DNA from: Metallyticus violacea | Lineage: Eukaryota > Arthropoda > Insecta > Mantodea > Metallyticidae | Direction: 5' to 3' | Assembly: GCA_030762175.1 (NCBI GenBank) | Contig: CM060831.1 | Coordinates: 138,116,001-138,180,000 of the forward strand | Length of the DNA stretch: 64,000 nucleotides | Shown: piece after piece, positions 1-10,944 of the stretch | Numbering within the stretch: position 1 is the stretch's first letter | Layout of the letters: each line of letters opens with the position of its first letter | The notes under the pieces: model-generated | Database searches by the model: none | Told to the model about the DNA's origin: nothing | Seen by the model: only the letters and a program-made list of their open reading frames with translations | Made by a program: the position numbers and the translations under genes

Positions 1-2286
1 CTGAAATGGTAAAGTAAGCTTTACATAGCTTTTTCCTATACCATTTTCAAAGGAACAAAAGCTATCTACAGTAATATTTATATTATCTACAGCTAAATGT
101 AGATTTAACTTCTTATTAATGTTCAAGATATCATATGAACATTGGAGGGTTAAAAGTTCTAGCTCTTTATAGGGGCTTTTTAATGTTATTTCTAATGAGC
201 TTGCAACTTTTCCTAGTTTTATTTTTCCAAGAAATTCTGTTTTATTCCCTTCTTTCTCACAAATTATTCCTAAATCAAAAATACTTCTTTTAGGAACTTC
301 AAGATGGCCATATATTTTTATATTATGGTAACCAGGAAATGGACTGGTTAGTCCTGCACTAAATTTAGATGAAGTAGCCTCTAAGCTAACTGAACCAGTT
401 ACAGTAATGTTCTCAAGGTTCTTAGAAACAGTCAGCATTGCATTTTTGGTAGTTTGTGCCATGTTGATTTGTCCAGAGATAGAAATATTCTCCCAATTTC
501 TGAAAGGTGTTGCTATTGTAAGGGAAGCTTTGCGGGCCATCTTTTGTAATAACAGAGATAGTTCAAAGCTTGCTTTTGTATCTTGTAGTGCTAAACTAGC
601 GTGTATTTCTTTAGCTTTCTCTACTAAACTATATTCAAATTTTCCACTGATTAAATTTTTCTCTACCTCAGCTTCCTTCATGGTGATCTCTCCAAGAACT
701 GTGCCCACTCTTTCATCCAACTGTGCTTTGGCTGTTGCTAGCCATTTTCTTTCTTGCCATTGTAATGAGGCATAAGCTACAAAATTAGGTTGTGTTATAT
801 CATACGCAGCATCCACTAAAATGGGTTTTTGAAATGGAGAAGAAATTTTTAAAGAAAATCTGCTTTTAAGCTTTTGGTATTCTAATTCACATTCAGCCTT
901 TATCTCTTTGTTTTTATTGAATGTTAGTAGAAAGGTAGGTCTTATTACTGAGGCTTCAACTTGTAAGGACACTTCAGCAGCTACTGGATCTGTCCAAGGA
1001 CTTAAAAGTAGCAATGCAACTTTCTGTAAACGTAACGTTTCTGGATCTATGAATGCATTAATAACAATAGTGGACTGTTGAGTGTTGTAATGCATTATCA
1101 TCTTATGTTCCCAGGTAATTCCATCATTGAAAGCATGGAAGTTCTCAACAGTAATATTCCTTGTTGGTGAATGTAAGCTGACCTGATTTTCCCAATTATA
1201 GCCATTACCAAAAATGAGAAGATTTGTGATTGAAATTTCTCCTGGCAGGTACAAACTTGATTGATATGTTTCTCCACTATTAGTATGGTCAAAAATAAAA
1301 GCAAAATCTTGTGGCAAGGCAGAACCTTTTAATGATGCTTCAAAATAAAGAGACATCATTCTATTTTGAACTTCATAAGTACCAGAGACATATGCAGACA
1401 AACTTTGATTGTTCCACATTCCCTTAATGCTGGACTCAATTGCACCTGGTAGTAAAAAATGTCTAATATTTCCATTTAAACTGTGATTAAACAGATGGAG
1501 CCCACTTGCAAGATACATGCTGGTAAATGATTTTACATTACCTTCCAGATAAAAATGCATGAGTTGTTTATCTGCAAAACTCATGAGCAGCATTTCTTTT
1601 GGTTCATCAATTTTCAAACTGTGAGCTACACTTAGTGCTATATTTTCAGTAAATGGCAGTTTTATCTGAAGCATGCCTGTAAATGATGACTCATTCTTTA
1701 TTCCAGAAAGGTCAAAAAGAGTGATATATTGCTTAAATGTACCTCCAATCTTCATTTTCAAGTTGTTATTTCCTACTAAATCATAAAACTTTGTAAAATT
1801 GTAATATGCTGAAGTTAGCTCATACCCTTTAAAAGGTGTAGCTATTTCAACTGAACCTGCTCTTCCTGCACCTCTCTTTAAAGATAATTTTCCAGTAATT
1901 TTGTTATTTTCTCCCCACTTCATTTGTGCATTACCTGTTGTCTCTAATACACCATTTAGCAACTTTATAGTAAGTTCATAGTGTTCAACTTTATGGAAAG
2001 GATTGTAAAACAAAATCTGTGCTAGAGCAATGGATCTGTCATTCTTCCATGTGGCTGAAAAGGTTGCTTTTTTGTTGTTAAAGTTAAGGAAAGCAGTTGT
2101 ATGCAAGCTCATCCCCTCATTTTGACTGGAGATATTGTGTTGAAGAGCAAAATATATACCATTGAGAATTTGAACAGTGCTTTGCACTTGGGCTTGTATG
2201 ATGAAATCCTGCAGTATTGGCAAAGTGCTGTTCCTCTTGGCATTTAAACTCACGGTAGTCACTTCTTTCTGCCACTGTGCTTGTAC
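1..2286 (-). CDS. Apolipophorin exon 18, open at window edge
   Basis: 762 codons (about 1586-2347) with no stop; acceptor AATAG at the right, left end cut by the window. It starts VQAQWQKEVTTVSLNAKRNS. The exon is built of degenerate beta-strand repeats with recurrent turns such as SPF, TPFKGYEL, TSPFPGYHNI, SPYKELELL and ATPFRNWENI, spaced roughly 90-120 residues. This is the amphipathic beta-sheet, lipid-contacting region of apoLp-I. Several N-x-S/T sequons are present. The expected C-terminal von Willebrand D domain is not reached. Confidence 0.93.
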
Positions 2287-2796
2287 CTATTATAAAATTT
2301 GCAAAAAAGGCAGATATTAGCAATTAAAACTATAAATGCAAGAGTAGCAATGTGCAAATTTTTACAGAAAATATTTTAGATATAGGTTATTTATTCATTG
2401 GTAACTTTCCATAAGAAGCAAAGCATTAACACTTTCTGGTCTGACTATGGGCTAAGCTTACAGTGCTGTCACAACCACTGATGATGTGTGACAGGCTATG
2501 CTTGCAGCGATATTAAAAATGTACTGCTTATAATGGCAGGCCATACATGCACTTGATCTGCTCCATTGAGTAGCAAACATTTTAATTAGTATAGAAATTC
2601 ACTAGATTGCACAACTGAATAATTGTAAAAGAGAAACAACTTTTTCTGTGAAGCTGGTTACTCTTAGTAGATTCTGTCACTTCCATGTCTGAAATATCAA
2701 TGTTTAGGAAGAGTTTCAGGGGGAAAAAAACTCCCAATACTTTACTTAATGATTCTGGTTCAGAAAAAGAAAGAAATGTACATTTTGATCTTTACC
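2287..2796. other. Intron sequence, nothing recognised
   Basis: Intron between exons 18 and 17. AT-rich, without coding potential or recognisable repeat. Confidence 0.5.
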
Positions 2797-3110
2797 ACTG
2801 CTGTGGTTTAGTGATAGCATTTGTGCATGCTACATGGCAGACCCGGGCTTGATTCATGCTTGGGCCAGCTACCTAGTTAAGATTTTTCAACATATTTCTC
2901 TCAGGTCTTAAGGTGAATGCCTGGAAACCTTAGGCCACAAAATTTCCTGAGCTATTTCAGCTGAAATAGCTACCCCCCTCCCCAACTTCTATCCTCAGAA
3001 TAACATAGCTGCATCTTATATTAGAAGTGGGCTACCTTTTATCAGAGTGGGGGAGCATCCAAAATGTCCGAGTGGACTGTGGTGGTACTGGGGAAAAATA
3101 TTTTGATCTT
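2797..3110 (+). mobile_element. tRNA-derived SINE-like element
   Basis: The 5' end has a tRNA-like A box (TGGTTTAGTGATAGCA) followed about 35 bases later by a B-box-like GGGCTTGATTCATG, then an unrelated moderately GC-rich body, the usual layout of a tRNA-headed SINE. No clear poly-A tail or target duplication was seen. Old and diverged. Confidence 0.5.
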
Positions 3111-4284
3111 GATGATTTTACTGAAAATAATTATAATGTATAATGTATTAATGTATTACTTTATAATAGTTAGCAATTAGTAAGAACTCATATTCCTGTC
3201 ATGATAACTATAAATACTGCGAAACATTTACATTTTACTTCCACAAAAATAATTATGAATTATATTTTGGGATATTATAATTCATGACAGACTTTAACTG
3301 ATTTTAAAACATAAGTAGGATCATTAATAAGAAAATCATAAATTTTATTATATAAATAATACAATTTGCTTGCTGAAACAAATATAATATAAGAGAGATG
3401 TACTTGTTAAAGATAAAGTCTTATATAAATTATAATTTAAGAGAATGCCCATATCTGACCAGAAGTGTAGAATTATGTCATTAGATACATAAATGTATTT
3501 TTGTTTACACTATTATAACATTTATGTATGTTGTTTATATATGTAGATTTATTATTTTAAGTTTGTTTTTAAAATTAGAAACTACATACTTATGACAACA
3601 TGCTAATTTTTACTGAAGAATTTGAACATAACATATGTACTTTAGTTTACAGATTAATGTTGAACATAAAAAAAGGATAATGAATTTATCTAAGATCATT
3701 CAAGAGTTATGCATTTTTTAAAAACTCATAACAATTCTAGTCTAGGGGTGAGAAATGATGTACAAAGAGCAGACCAGAAAATGTTGGCACTGGACTCTTA
3801 TCTGTAGCTATATAGCAATGACAGTTTAAATTATTCAGATTTTCTAGGTGCTGGTGTGTTAATATAACTATCTAAGCTCACTATAGCCAAAATAAATAAA
3901 AAAAAAAATTATTGCACTCCCCATGGGAATGTCATAAAGCCCAAAGAAATAAGTTTAATTTTCCTTGATATCTTGTGTCACAAATGCATGCCACTTACTT
4001 TATTTTGAAATTACATTACAATTATTTAAGGTACAGCATCAAAATATTTAAGGTTAGCAGTAATGAAAAATTAGATATTTGACTAATGACAACCCATTCA
4101 ATGAATTAAAGAAATATCTGGCATTTTTAAGCTAGTTGCCAACCTTATTGCACATTGCAACATTTCTTGAACTACAGTAATAAAACTACATACATAAATA
4201 GGAATTCAATTTTCTCATACATACAATTATTTTAGTATATAATGGACTTTTAATGAAGTAACAGGAAATATGTTAAGAGATGAA
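3111..4284. other. AT-rich intron, nothing recognised
   Basis: About 1.2 kb of AT-rich sequence with scattered short homopolymers; no open frame or repeat recognised. Confidence 0.4.
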
Positions 4285-5790
4285 TAGAGGTGTAGTTTGT
4301 AAGTTTCCAGCCTGACATGCATGATTCAATGTTGTGATGGTCTTAGTATCTGATACTCACATGTTTCAGGAGTGAAAGTGCTACATTTTTTTTCCCATCA
4401 AGTCATTAATTTGCTTGGAGAAGCTCATTTAAGTTAAACATGTCACATAATACAGCATAATGTTCAAAATTGAATACAGTGAGGTGATTAAATTTTTACC
4501 TAAATAAGGACTTTCATTCAGTGTTATTAAACAATGCCTCAAAGTTGTATATGGGAAAGTTTTCCATTCCACAGCAGCAAAGGATTACAGTATGTTGTGA
4601 TCAATGGCATTATGTTATGATGACTCCAGAGCGCTGTCTTCCTCACATTCACTGTGAAGGAGTAGGCATAGTTACCTATTTCATTTGAGCAGAGAGAGCA
4701 CTGAAAATGACTCATGTAAGGGTAGGCCAATGGGTATGTTGAGGCAAGAAAACATTATTCTTGTTGAGGAAGAAGTTCTGAATGACAGGCATCTGAAGAC
4801 AAAAGAAACAGCTGCAAGGTTGCTGTTTCTTAAACAACTGTGCTTCACGTCTTCATCAATATTGCGTAAGCATAAGGGCAGTGAGAAATGGATGCCCTAA
4901 ATTCTTTCAGCAGTTCAAATGCAAGTGCACGTGGAATATTGTCACAATTTTTTTAACATTTGGCCATGGTAATGAAAGATAACACAGGGACAAAGCTATG
5001 GTCCTCTTTCAAAAAAGAATCAATGACAGAGTGAAAGAAGAACAAAGCACCCCTTAGAAATGCCAAAGTCACAAAGTCCATGAAAAAATCATGGTAACAA
5101 TTTTTTGGGACTTCTGATGATAAGACTTCAAAGAAAAATGCAATGGTGACTGGGAAGTACTGCATCAAGGAAAAAATACCTGGAATGTTCAGGACTTTAG
5201 TGCTGCACAATACATCAGCCCATATGCCTGTGAACACATGTGGCTTCCAGGAGCTGAATAACTGACCATAAAGATCAGACCTTTCCCCCAGAAACTAGGG
5301 GCAACCTTGAAATGCTAATTAGAACTTGTACAGTGAAGCTAATCATATAATTAAGATTGTTGTATGATTTAAGTTGAACTACACACTCTTATTGGCTTCA
5401 CTTACTTATTTAAAGGTAGAACATATCTTGCAAAGCATCGTCCACATCCTCAGCTGTCAACATGCTGTACAGTTAAACAATAAGAGGAGCCAATAAGAGT
5501 GTTTAGTTGGGCTCAATCATAAAACAATCTTAATTACAGGCATTACCTGTTTTCAAAGCTGAAATTTGATCTTTGAGTGAAGATATATGAATAATAATAA
5601 GATGAAGACTGCTGTTTTCTAACATTTTGCAGATAAAGCTCTGTTTTATATTTTTAGGGGGAATGAAATGTTAATCCAGAGATGTGAGAAATGGATTGAA
5701 GTAATGGGAGATGATGTTAAAGAATGACAGTAGTGTTTTTATTCTATCATGATCAGACTGGAAACTTATGAACCTTGTAAATCATTTATG
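4285..5790 (+). pseudogene. Mariner transposon relic, interrupted
   Basis: Both ends resemble the termini of the mariner at 12330-13607: left AAGTTTCCAGCCTG near 4302, right CAGACTGGAAACTTATGAACC near 5756. Inside, 4694-4900 translates to GRPMGMLRQENIILVEEEVL, then LKTKETAARLLFLKQ, a decayed mariner helix-turn-helix region. Further fragments are KRINDRVKEEQSTP, MVTIFWDF and VLHNTSAHMPV, the last corresponding to the catalytic HDNAxxHT block. Many stops and frameshifts mean it is dead. A Penelope-like foldback (about 5310-5545) is nested within it, so that insertion came later. Confidence 0.7.
5310..5545. mobile_element. Penelope-like terminal foldback, nested in mariner
   Basis: Arms at about 5353-5400 and 5487-5534 are inverted copies of the family-A Penelope-like 3' terminus (TTAAGATTGTTGTATGATTT against its reverse complement), flanked by AATTAGAACTTGTACAGTGAAG, also seen at 6187 and inverted at 57400. 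The middle keeps a degenerate CATCCTCAGCTG, a remnant of the hairpin region of that family. Confidence 0.55.
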
Positions 5791-6186
5791 TATGCTGGGA
5801 GCAAAGTTTGTTAACAGCCAATGGTAATACTAGTGTACTGAGCTTCCGGAGAAGGCCACATCTTGTCATAATTTAAAAATGTTGTTTCACCTAATATGTT
5901 GTAAGCTTCTTCTGGGTGTTATCTGTTGTCCTGCTCTTATTTTCATATTTTTGAAAGTCCAAAACTGCCTTTATTTATCACATTATAATTGCAAATTTAT
6001 TTATTACATTTAGCTCTTTGATATATAGCAACATGATGATTTTCATAAAGTATTAAGTTATCATTCATGCCCATTATCATGTAATCTAATGAAATAATAA
6101 CTGAAAAACTGGAAACTTCACAAGAACCATATACAATTTTTTAAAAACCAGTGATGATATAACCAGTTGCTAAGTACTTAAATGTA

Positions 6187-6530
6187 AATTGGAACTTGCA
6201 CAGTGAAGTTAATCATATTAATTGATATCATTGTATGATTCAGTTGAACTATACACTCTTAAAGCTTCACTACATCTACAAATACAAAGACAACATAATG
6301 AACTTCGACATTGCCGGGAATGAAAACATAAACTACAAGTTTATCACACCGCCATCAGAGCAGAATATACATTCCTACAGCTCAACGAATGATCTGACAG
6401 TTGAACTTTAGTCTGGCTGAAGATGGGAACTAAATGTTCTCGAAACCGGTTCCATACATTTATGAAAAGTAAGTGAAGCTTTAAGAGTGTGTAGTTCAAC
6501 TGAATCATACAATGATATCAATTAATAGTT
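6187..6530 (+). mobile_element. Penelope-like fragment (family A) with inverted ends
   Basis: The centre translates to IYKYKDN-MNFDIAGNENINYKF-ITPPSEQ, the C-terminal tail of a Penelope-like GIY-YIG polyprotein. About 50-base inverted repeats bound it (6223-6272 against 6473-6527, ATTGATATCATTGTATGATT). The body is the + strand 3' end; the left arm is a short inverted copy of its own terminus. A hammerhead-like core lies at 6417-6446. Confidence 0.65.
6417..6446 (+). ncRNA. Hammerhead-like hairpin core (family A)
   Basis: CTGAAGA, a spacer T, GGGAAC-TAAAT-GTTCTC stem-loop, then GAAAC. This matches the CUGANGA...GAAA core and stem II of a hammerhead ribozyme apart from one extra base after the first core strand. 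Stem I pairing is not evident from the flanks, so activity is uncertain. Confidence 0.35.
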
Positions 6531-7036
6531 GCTAAGTATTTTCTTTCTTCTACATGACCACACCCATTATGTTGTTTGATGCTGAATGTTATCAGCTTCT
6601 GGAATTTAAACTTCTACTGATGATAGTTGTTTACCGGATCTCATTAACATTTCATCAGCTTGCCTTTTCAAAGGAGCCAATCTTGAATCTCCTATTTTTA
6701 TCCTTTCTTTTGCACACTCTGCATGGCTTTTCCTCTTCTTTACAGTAGCATAACTGCACTATTATGCACTTATGAAGAGTACAGCTTCTCCTAATTATCA
6801 TTGATAATTGACCTATTACTCTCTAACATCCATTCTGACTTTTGTTTTGTATAAGCATTTTGCTGATTCTGACTTCTCCCCAAGAGTCATTTTGAATAGG
6901 CACCCCAAACTTAAGTTTATATGGGGTCAAATAAGTGTACTTACGAAGCTGTTGACAATGGAGTGGTATATATATAAACAATGTATACAGTTTTTTTCAC
7001 ACTAACTCCATTCACTTACATAAATTTGGAACATAT

Positions 7037-7065
7037 GTTTCGGGAGCGATCCCTCCCATCTTCAG
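7037..7065 (-). ncRNA. Hammerhead-like hairpin core, left arm
   Basis: Mirror image of the motif at 8259-8287: CTGAAGA, T, GGGAG-GGATCG-CTCCC, GAAAC on the minus strand. See that entry. Confidence 0.35.
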
Positions 7066-7745
7066 CCTGTTGACAAACTGTCGTTAAATGTGGCGGTTGG
7101 GTCTCTTGATGTTCTTGTGGCGGCATCTGTTGGTATTATTAGGAATTTGCTGAGTTCATCCAATGGAGGGATATCGAAATTCATCAAATTATCCTTATTT
7201 TTTGTAATGAAAATGTTTTCCCAAGTGGAAAGTTCTATTGCATTATGAAGTTGTTTAAGTAGTTTTATCTCTGATTTAATTTCATGATTTTTATTCCAAA
7301 AGTGCGCTGCTATTGCTGATTTATCAATTTGTTTTAAGCGAATATTTCTGAAGTGTTCTTTTTTCCGGATTCCCAAATTCCTCTTCGTTTTTCCAATGTA
7401 TTTTTTGTCGCACTCTGCACATTCTATTTCATAAATACCTGACTTTTGTTCTGTTGGCATGTAGTCCTTTACTCTGCAACCTAATACGTTCTTTATATTA
7501 AAATTGTTCTTTGGGGCTAACATAATTCCTTGTTCTTTGAATATCTTTTTGAACTTATTGTAATAAATTGGGTGGAATGTGAAACTTTTGAATTTGTACC
7601 TTTCTTTGGCACTTTTAAGAGTGGAAACATCTCTTATTGCCTTTTGTTTTTTGGTTTTATTGATGAATCCAAAAAAACAAAAGGCAATAAGAGATGTTTC
7701 CACTCTTAAAAGTGCCAAAGAAAGGTACAAATTCAAAAGTTTCAC
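7062..7745 (-). pseudogene. Penelope-like GIY-YIG endonuclease fragment, left arm
   Basis: An open frame of about 227 codons, but without the reverse transcriptase part. Landmarks: FTFHPIYYNKFKKIFKEQGI, CRVKDYMPTEQ, KSGIYEIECAECDKKYIGKT (the GIY...YIG core with CxxC), KRNLGIRKKEHFRNI, then SAIAAHFWNKNHEI, which matches the AxHFWxxxH segment of Penelope-like endonucleases, and a tail MNFDIPPLDELSKFL. GIY-YIG enzymes nick target DNA for target-primed reverse transcription. There is no plausible start; the first residues run into the palindrome centre. It is a 5'-truncated copy. Confidence 0.85.
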
Positions 7746-8262
7746 ATTCCACCCAATTTATTACAATAAGTTCAAAAAGATATTCAAAGAACAAGGAATT
7801 ATGTTAGCCCCAAAGAACAATTTTAATATAAAGAATGTATTAGGTTGCAGAGTAAAGGACTACATGCCAACAGAACAAAAGTCAGGTATTTATGAAATAG
7901 AATGTGCAGAGTGCGACAAAAAATACATTGGAAAAACGAAGAGGAATTTGGGAATCCGGAAAAAAGAACACTTCAGAAATATTCGCTTAAAACAAATTGA
8001 TAAATCAGCAATAGCAGCGCACTTTTGGAATAAAAATCATGAAATTAAATCAGAGATAAAACTACTTAAACAACTTCATAATGCAATAGAACTTTCCACT
8101 TGGGAAAACATTTTCATTACAAAAAATAAGGATAATTTGATGAATTTCGATATCCCTCCATTGGATGAACTCAGCAAATTCCTAATAATACCAACAGATG
8201 CCGCCACAAGAACATCAAGAGACCCAACCGCCACATTTAACGACAGTTTGTCAACAGGCTGA
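7579..8262 (+). pseudogene. Penelope-like GIY-YIG endonuclease fragment, right arm
   Basis: Mirror copy of the left arm with an essentially identical translation; only about seven residues at the palindrome centre differ. The same GIY...YIG core, CxxC pair and AAHFWNKNHEI segment are intact. The frame ends TGA just before the CTGAAGATGGGAGGGATCGC hairpin. An intact frame in both arms argues for a recent origin. Confidence 0.85.
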
Positions 8263-8287
8263 AGATGGGAGGGATCGCTCCCGAAAC
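8259..8287 (+). ncRNA. Hammerhead-like hairpin core, right arm
   Basis: CTGAAGA, T, GGGAG stem with a GGATCG loop, CTCCC, GAAAC. It is followed by ACATA...TATGT, which could form a short stem III leading to a GTA cleavage triplet before AGTG. Hammerhead motifs are known from Penelope-like elements. The extra T and missing stem I leave function open. Confidence 0.4.
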
Positions 8288-8357
8288 ATATGTTCCAAAT
8301 TTATGTAAGTGAATGGAGTTAGTGTGAAAAAAACTGTATACATTGTTTATATTTATA

Positions 8358-8929
8358 TGGGGTTCTTGTGATTTCTGTATCAAAGGACCAATTTTCTTCA
8401 ACATTACAAATTAACATTCTTCAGCTCAAGAGGAGAATTTGTTATCTAGCATTCAAGAAATTAAAATATTCCTTACATCCATTTTAGCACTAAATATGCA
8501 AGCTATTTCTGCAATTAGGGATTCCGCAAATTTCCATCATTATCATTTTAAAGAATACAGAGTGCTTCAACTACACAGTAAGTGTCCCTTACATTATATG
8601 CCATTTTCTCTAATCTCTTAGTTTTCAGAGGTATTAGGAAATGAAATTTTCATTAAATGGTCCTAAGAATTCAGTATAAATTTATAATTCCCATCAGGTT
8701 CTATCTGCATCTTGAAAACCTCTATGAAAGATCATAGTATTGCTCAATACTAATTTTACCTCCAAGTCGTTTTCCTTTAGTTTGGTGTGCACACACTCAA
8801 ATGTTTATACTTCTGTTGTTATTTTACAATATTTTCACAAGACTTCACTTGTCTTCTGTCTTTGAAGATGAACACAAGCAGTTTGAAATATTGTGATATA
8901 TGTTTTACTATTTAAATGTTTTTCTGCTT
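8358..8929. other. Intron sequence, nothing recognised
   Basis: Unique AT-rich sequence without recognisable features. Confidence 0.4.
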
Positions 8930-9192
8930 CTCTAGTTCTTAAGATTGCAGGTTCAATCCAGCCAGGATCAATGGATTTTTTCAGACGTAAAAATCCTAAG
9001 TATGGCTTTCTTCAGAAGAGAAGTAAAGCTGTGGGTCCCGTGTCATACATTTAAGGCACGATAAAGAACCTCAAGCCTGAAAGAAGAGGCCTCTGAGCAA
9101 AATTTGTTGGCTGTTTCACGCCCTAATTTGAATGGGATGTTGATGATCTGAGATGTTAAAGAGCATCCATAAATAAACCAAAAGAAAAAAAT
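8930..9192 (+). mobile_element. SINE S1, 5'-truncated tRNA head
   Basis: Contains the B box and body of a dispersed tRNA-derived SINE also found at 21700-21976, 45731-45995, 51751-51931 and 59421-59690. Landmarks: GCAGGTTCAATCCAGCCAGG, GGAAGTAAAGC-like core, CCTCTGAGCAAAATTTGTTG, and the 3' end GAGATGTTAAAGAGCATCC followed by ATAAATAAACC. The A box is degraded. Confidence 0.75.
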
Positions 9193-9977
9193 AATTCTCT
9201 AATTCTTGTTATATTACTTACATTGTTTCAAGAGTTACCTAATTTTTCAATTTATCTTGTGCATTTATGCCCTGCACTTTGTGCATTATATCAAATAATT
9301 GAGCAACAGAACAAAATTATTTAATCTGATCAGTATTTTTATATTTTCTTTATATCAATTTCTCAACATCACCAGTTGCTCAGACATTGTATCTTAACAC
9401 AGCAGTAATCCAGTGAAGTGAGCTGTTCACCTATCTTGGTTTCCCTTATGCTGGTCTTATTTCAATTGATCTCTCATTTTACTTAATAAACATTAGCAGG
9501 AAAATATTATCAGCATTTGAACTGGTATATTCATTTAATTTTAACTTAAATTCTATTTTAGGAACTACAAGCCTTGTGCTACACACATACTTGACACAAC
9601 TATAATTAAAAATTGACAACAATAATTTTATGAGCATATTAACATTCATACTCATTGTTACTAATGGTCTAAAACACCAAGATAAATATCAATTCTTACT
9701 TTGGATCTTTCTGATTTGCACAGTTCTAAGTTTGGTCATTTGAAGGCATCAAAAGTCAGAAGAAAAAACATGATTAAGTAAAGATGAGAAGCCCAAAACA
9801 AGAATTGGCTAAATAATTCAGACTTTGCTCCGAGCATATATAACTTTCTAATTTTATTTTTACATAGATTCTATTTAATCATTTCAGAAGCTGCAATGTT
9901 AATAAATGCAACTGACTAATTGGCTGACTGACCAATATCCACATATATGCTATATCTTAATAGAATTTATAAAATAT
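9193..9977. other. Intron sequence, nothing recognised
   Basis: AT-rich with no frame or repeat identified. Confidence 0.4.
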
Positions 9978-10660
9978 GTTCACACTAACTGCATTTACTT
10001 ATATAACATTAGAACATGTTTTGGGGGCAATCGATCTCACTATCAGTTGTCAATGTGGTGATTGGATCCCAAGGTGCTTCTGTGGCGGTCTCTGATGATT
10101 TGAATAGGAATGGACTCATCCATGGGTGGAACATAAAAATTCCTTCAGTTTTTTTTATTTTTCAGGATGACAATATTTTCTGAAGTAGATGGCTCTATTG
10201 AGTTGTGAAGTTCTTTCAGCAGCTTAGCCTCTGGTTTAATTTTATGATTTTAGGCCAAAAGTGAGCTGCCACTCTGATTATCAATTTGTTTAAAATGAAT
10301 ATTCATAAATTGTTCCTTTTGTTTTAAAAATTGATAAATCATCAGTATCAGCTTACTTTTGGAACCAAAATCATGAAATTAAAACAAAGGTTAAGCTGCT
10401 GAAAGTGCTTCACAACCCAAGAGAGCTATCAAAATTTTCATCCTGAAGAGCAGAAAAAAAAAAAAAAAAAAACCAATGAATTTTTATGTGTGGCCCATCC
10501 ATGGGATCCAATCCCCACAATTGAATAGTTGATCACTGATGATGAAAGGGTTTACCCCAGAAACATGTCGTAATATTGCATAAGTAAATAGAGTTAGTGT
10601 GAACACATTTAATTAATTCTAATGGGATATATTACCATTCCATTGTCTATAGCTTTCTAA
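9978..10660. mobile_element. Penelope-like inverted dimer (family B), old
   Basis: Left minus-strand arm (about 9978-10320) and right plus-strand arm (about 10330-10605) are diverged copies of the family-B 3' region, meeting near 10325. Outer ends are TGTTCACACTAACTGCATTT and AAATAGAGTTAGTGTGAACA. Right of it, ACCATTCCATTGTCTATAGC is the family's terminal block. A poly-A-like run lies at 10448-10470. Coding is destroyed, but GCCACTCTGATTATCAATTT-type endonuclease sequence is still alignable. Confidence 0.7.
10536..10564 (+). ncRNA. Hammerhead-like hairpin core with canonical CTGATGA
   Basis: CTGATGA, T, GAAAGGGTTTACCCCA stem-loop (GGG/CCC), GAAAC. The first core strand is the exact hammerhead consensus. 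The stem is imperfect in this old copy. Confidence 0.3.
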
Positions 10661-10760
10661 GTACAATTTAAATAATTTATACTACTTGTAGCTTCATTTC
10701 TATTATTGCCAATTCAAAGAAATTAACATGCAGAAAATGTACATATCATTTTCAACTTAC

Positions 10761-10944
10761 CAATAGGGAAAATTCATCTTCTAGAAAGTTGTAAACCACT
10801 TGTAATGACTGGAATTTTAGTCCAGGAAATGGAGTTGTAAGCCTGGCTATGATGTCTGCCCTATTATTATCCATATTCCATTCCAGAAACATGCCTATTT
10901 TGTAATCTTCACCCCACTGCAGCATTCCTGTTACACCAGTGGTG
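10761..10944 (-). CDS. Apolipophorin exon 17
   Basis: 184 bases, codons about 1524-1585. It starts TTGVTGMLQWGEDYKIGMFL and ends FLEDEFSLL at GTAAGT, phase 0. The xTGxxxWG and TTPFPGLK patterns recur in exon 18, showing the internal repeats of the lipid-binding region. Confidence 0.88.

Larger units (their letters stand above)
6936..8357. mobile_element. Giant inverted dimer of a Penelope-like element (family B)
   Basis: Two near-identical arms of about 690 bases (6967-7654 and 7669-8357, symmetric about 7662) separated by only about 14 bases. Each arm encodes the same C-terminal fragment of a Penelope-like element, with outer 3' termini TTACATAAATTTGGAAC and its complement. The left end also carries TGTACTTACGAAGCTGTTGA, a terminal block shared with 34616 and 40560. 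The arms differ by very few bases, so the pair is young or is kept alike by gene conversion. As single-stranded RNA or DNA it would fold into one long hairpin. Confidence 0.85.

Noticed and set aside
407..775. 122-codon plus-strand frame
   Set aside because: It is antisense to apolipophorin exon 18, which has a 762-codon open frame with family-like repeats.
7062..8262. The mirrored 227-codon frames as two host GIY-YIG genes
   Set aside because: They are 5'-truncated copies of a Penelope-like polyprotein sharing tails with at least eight other broken copies in the window.
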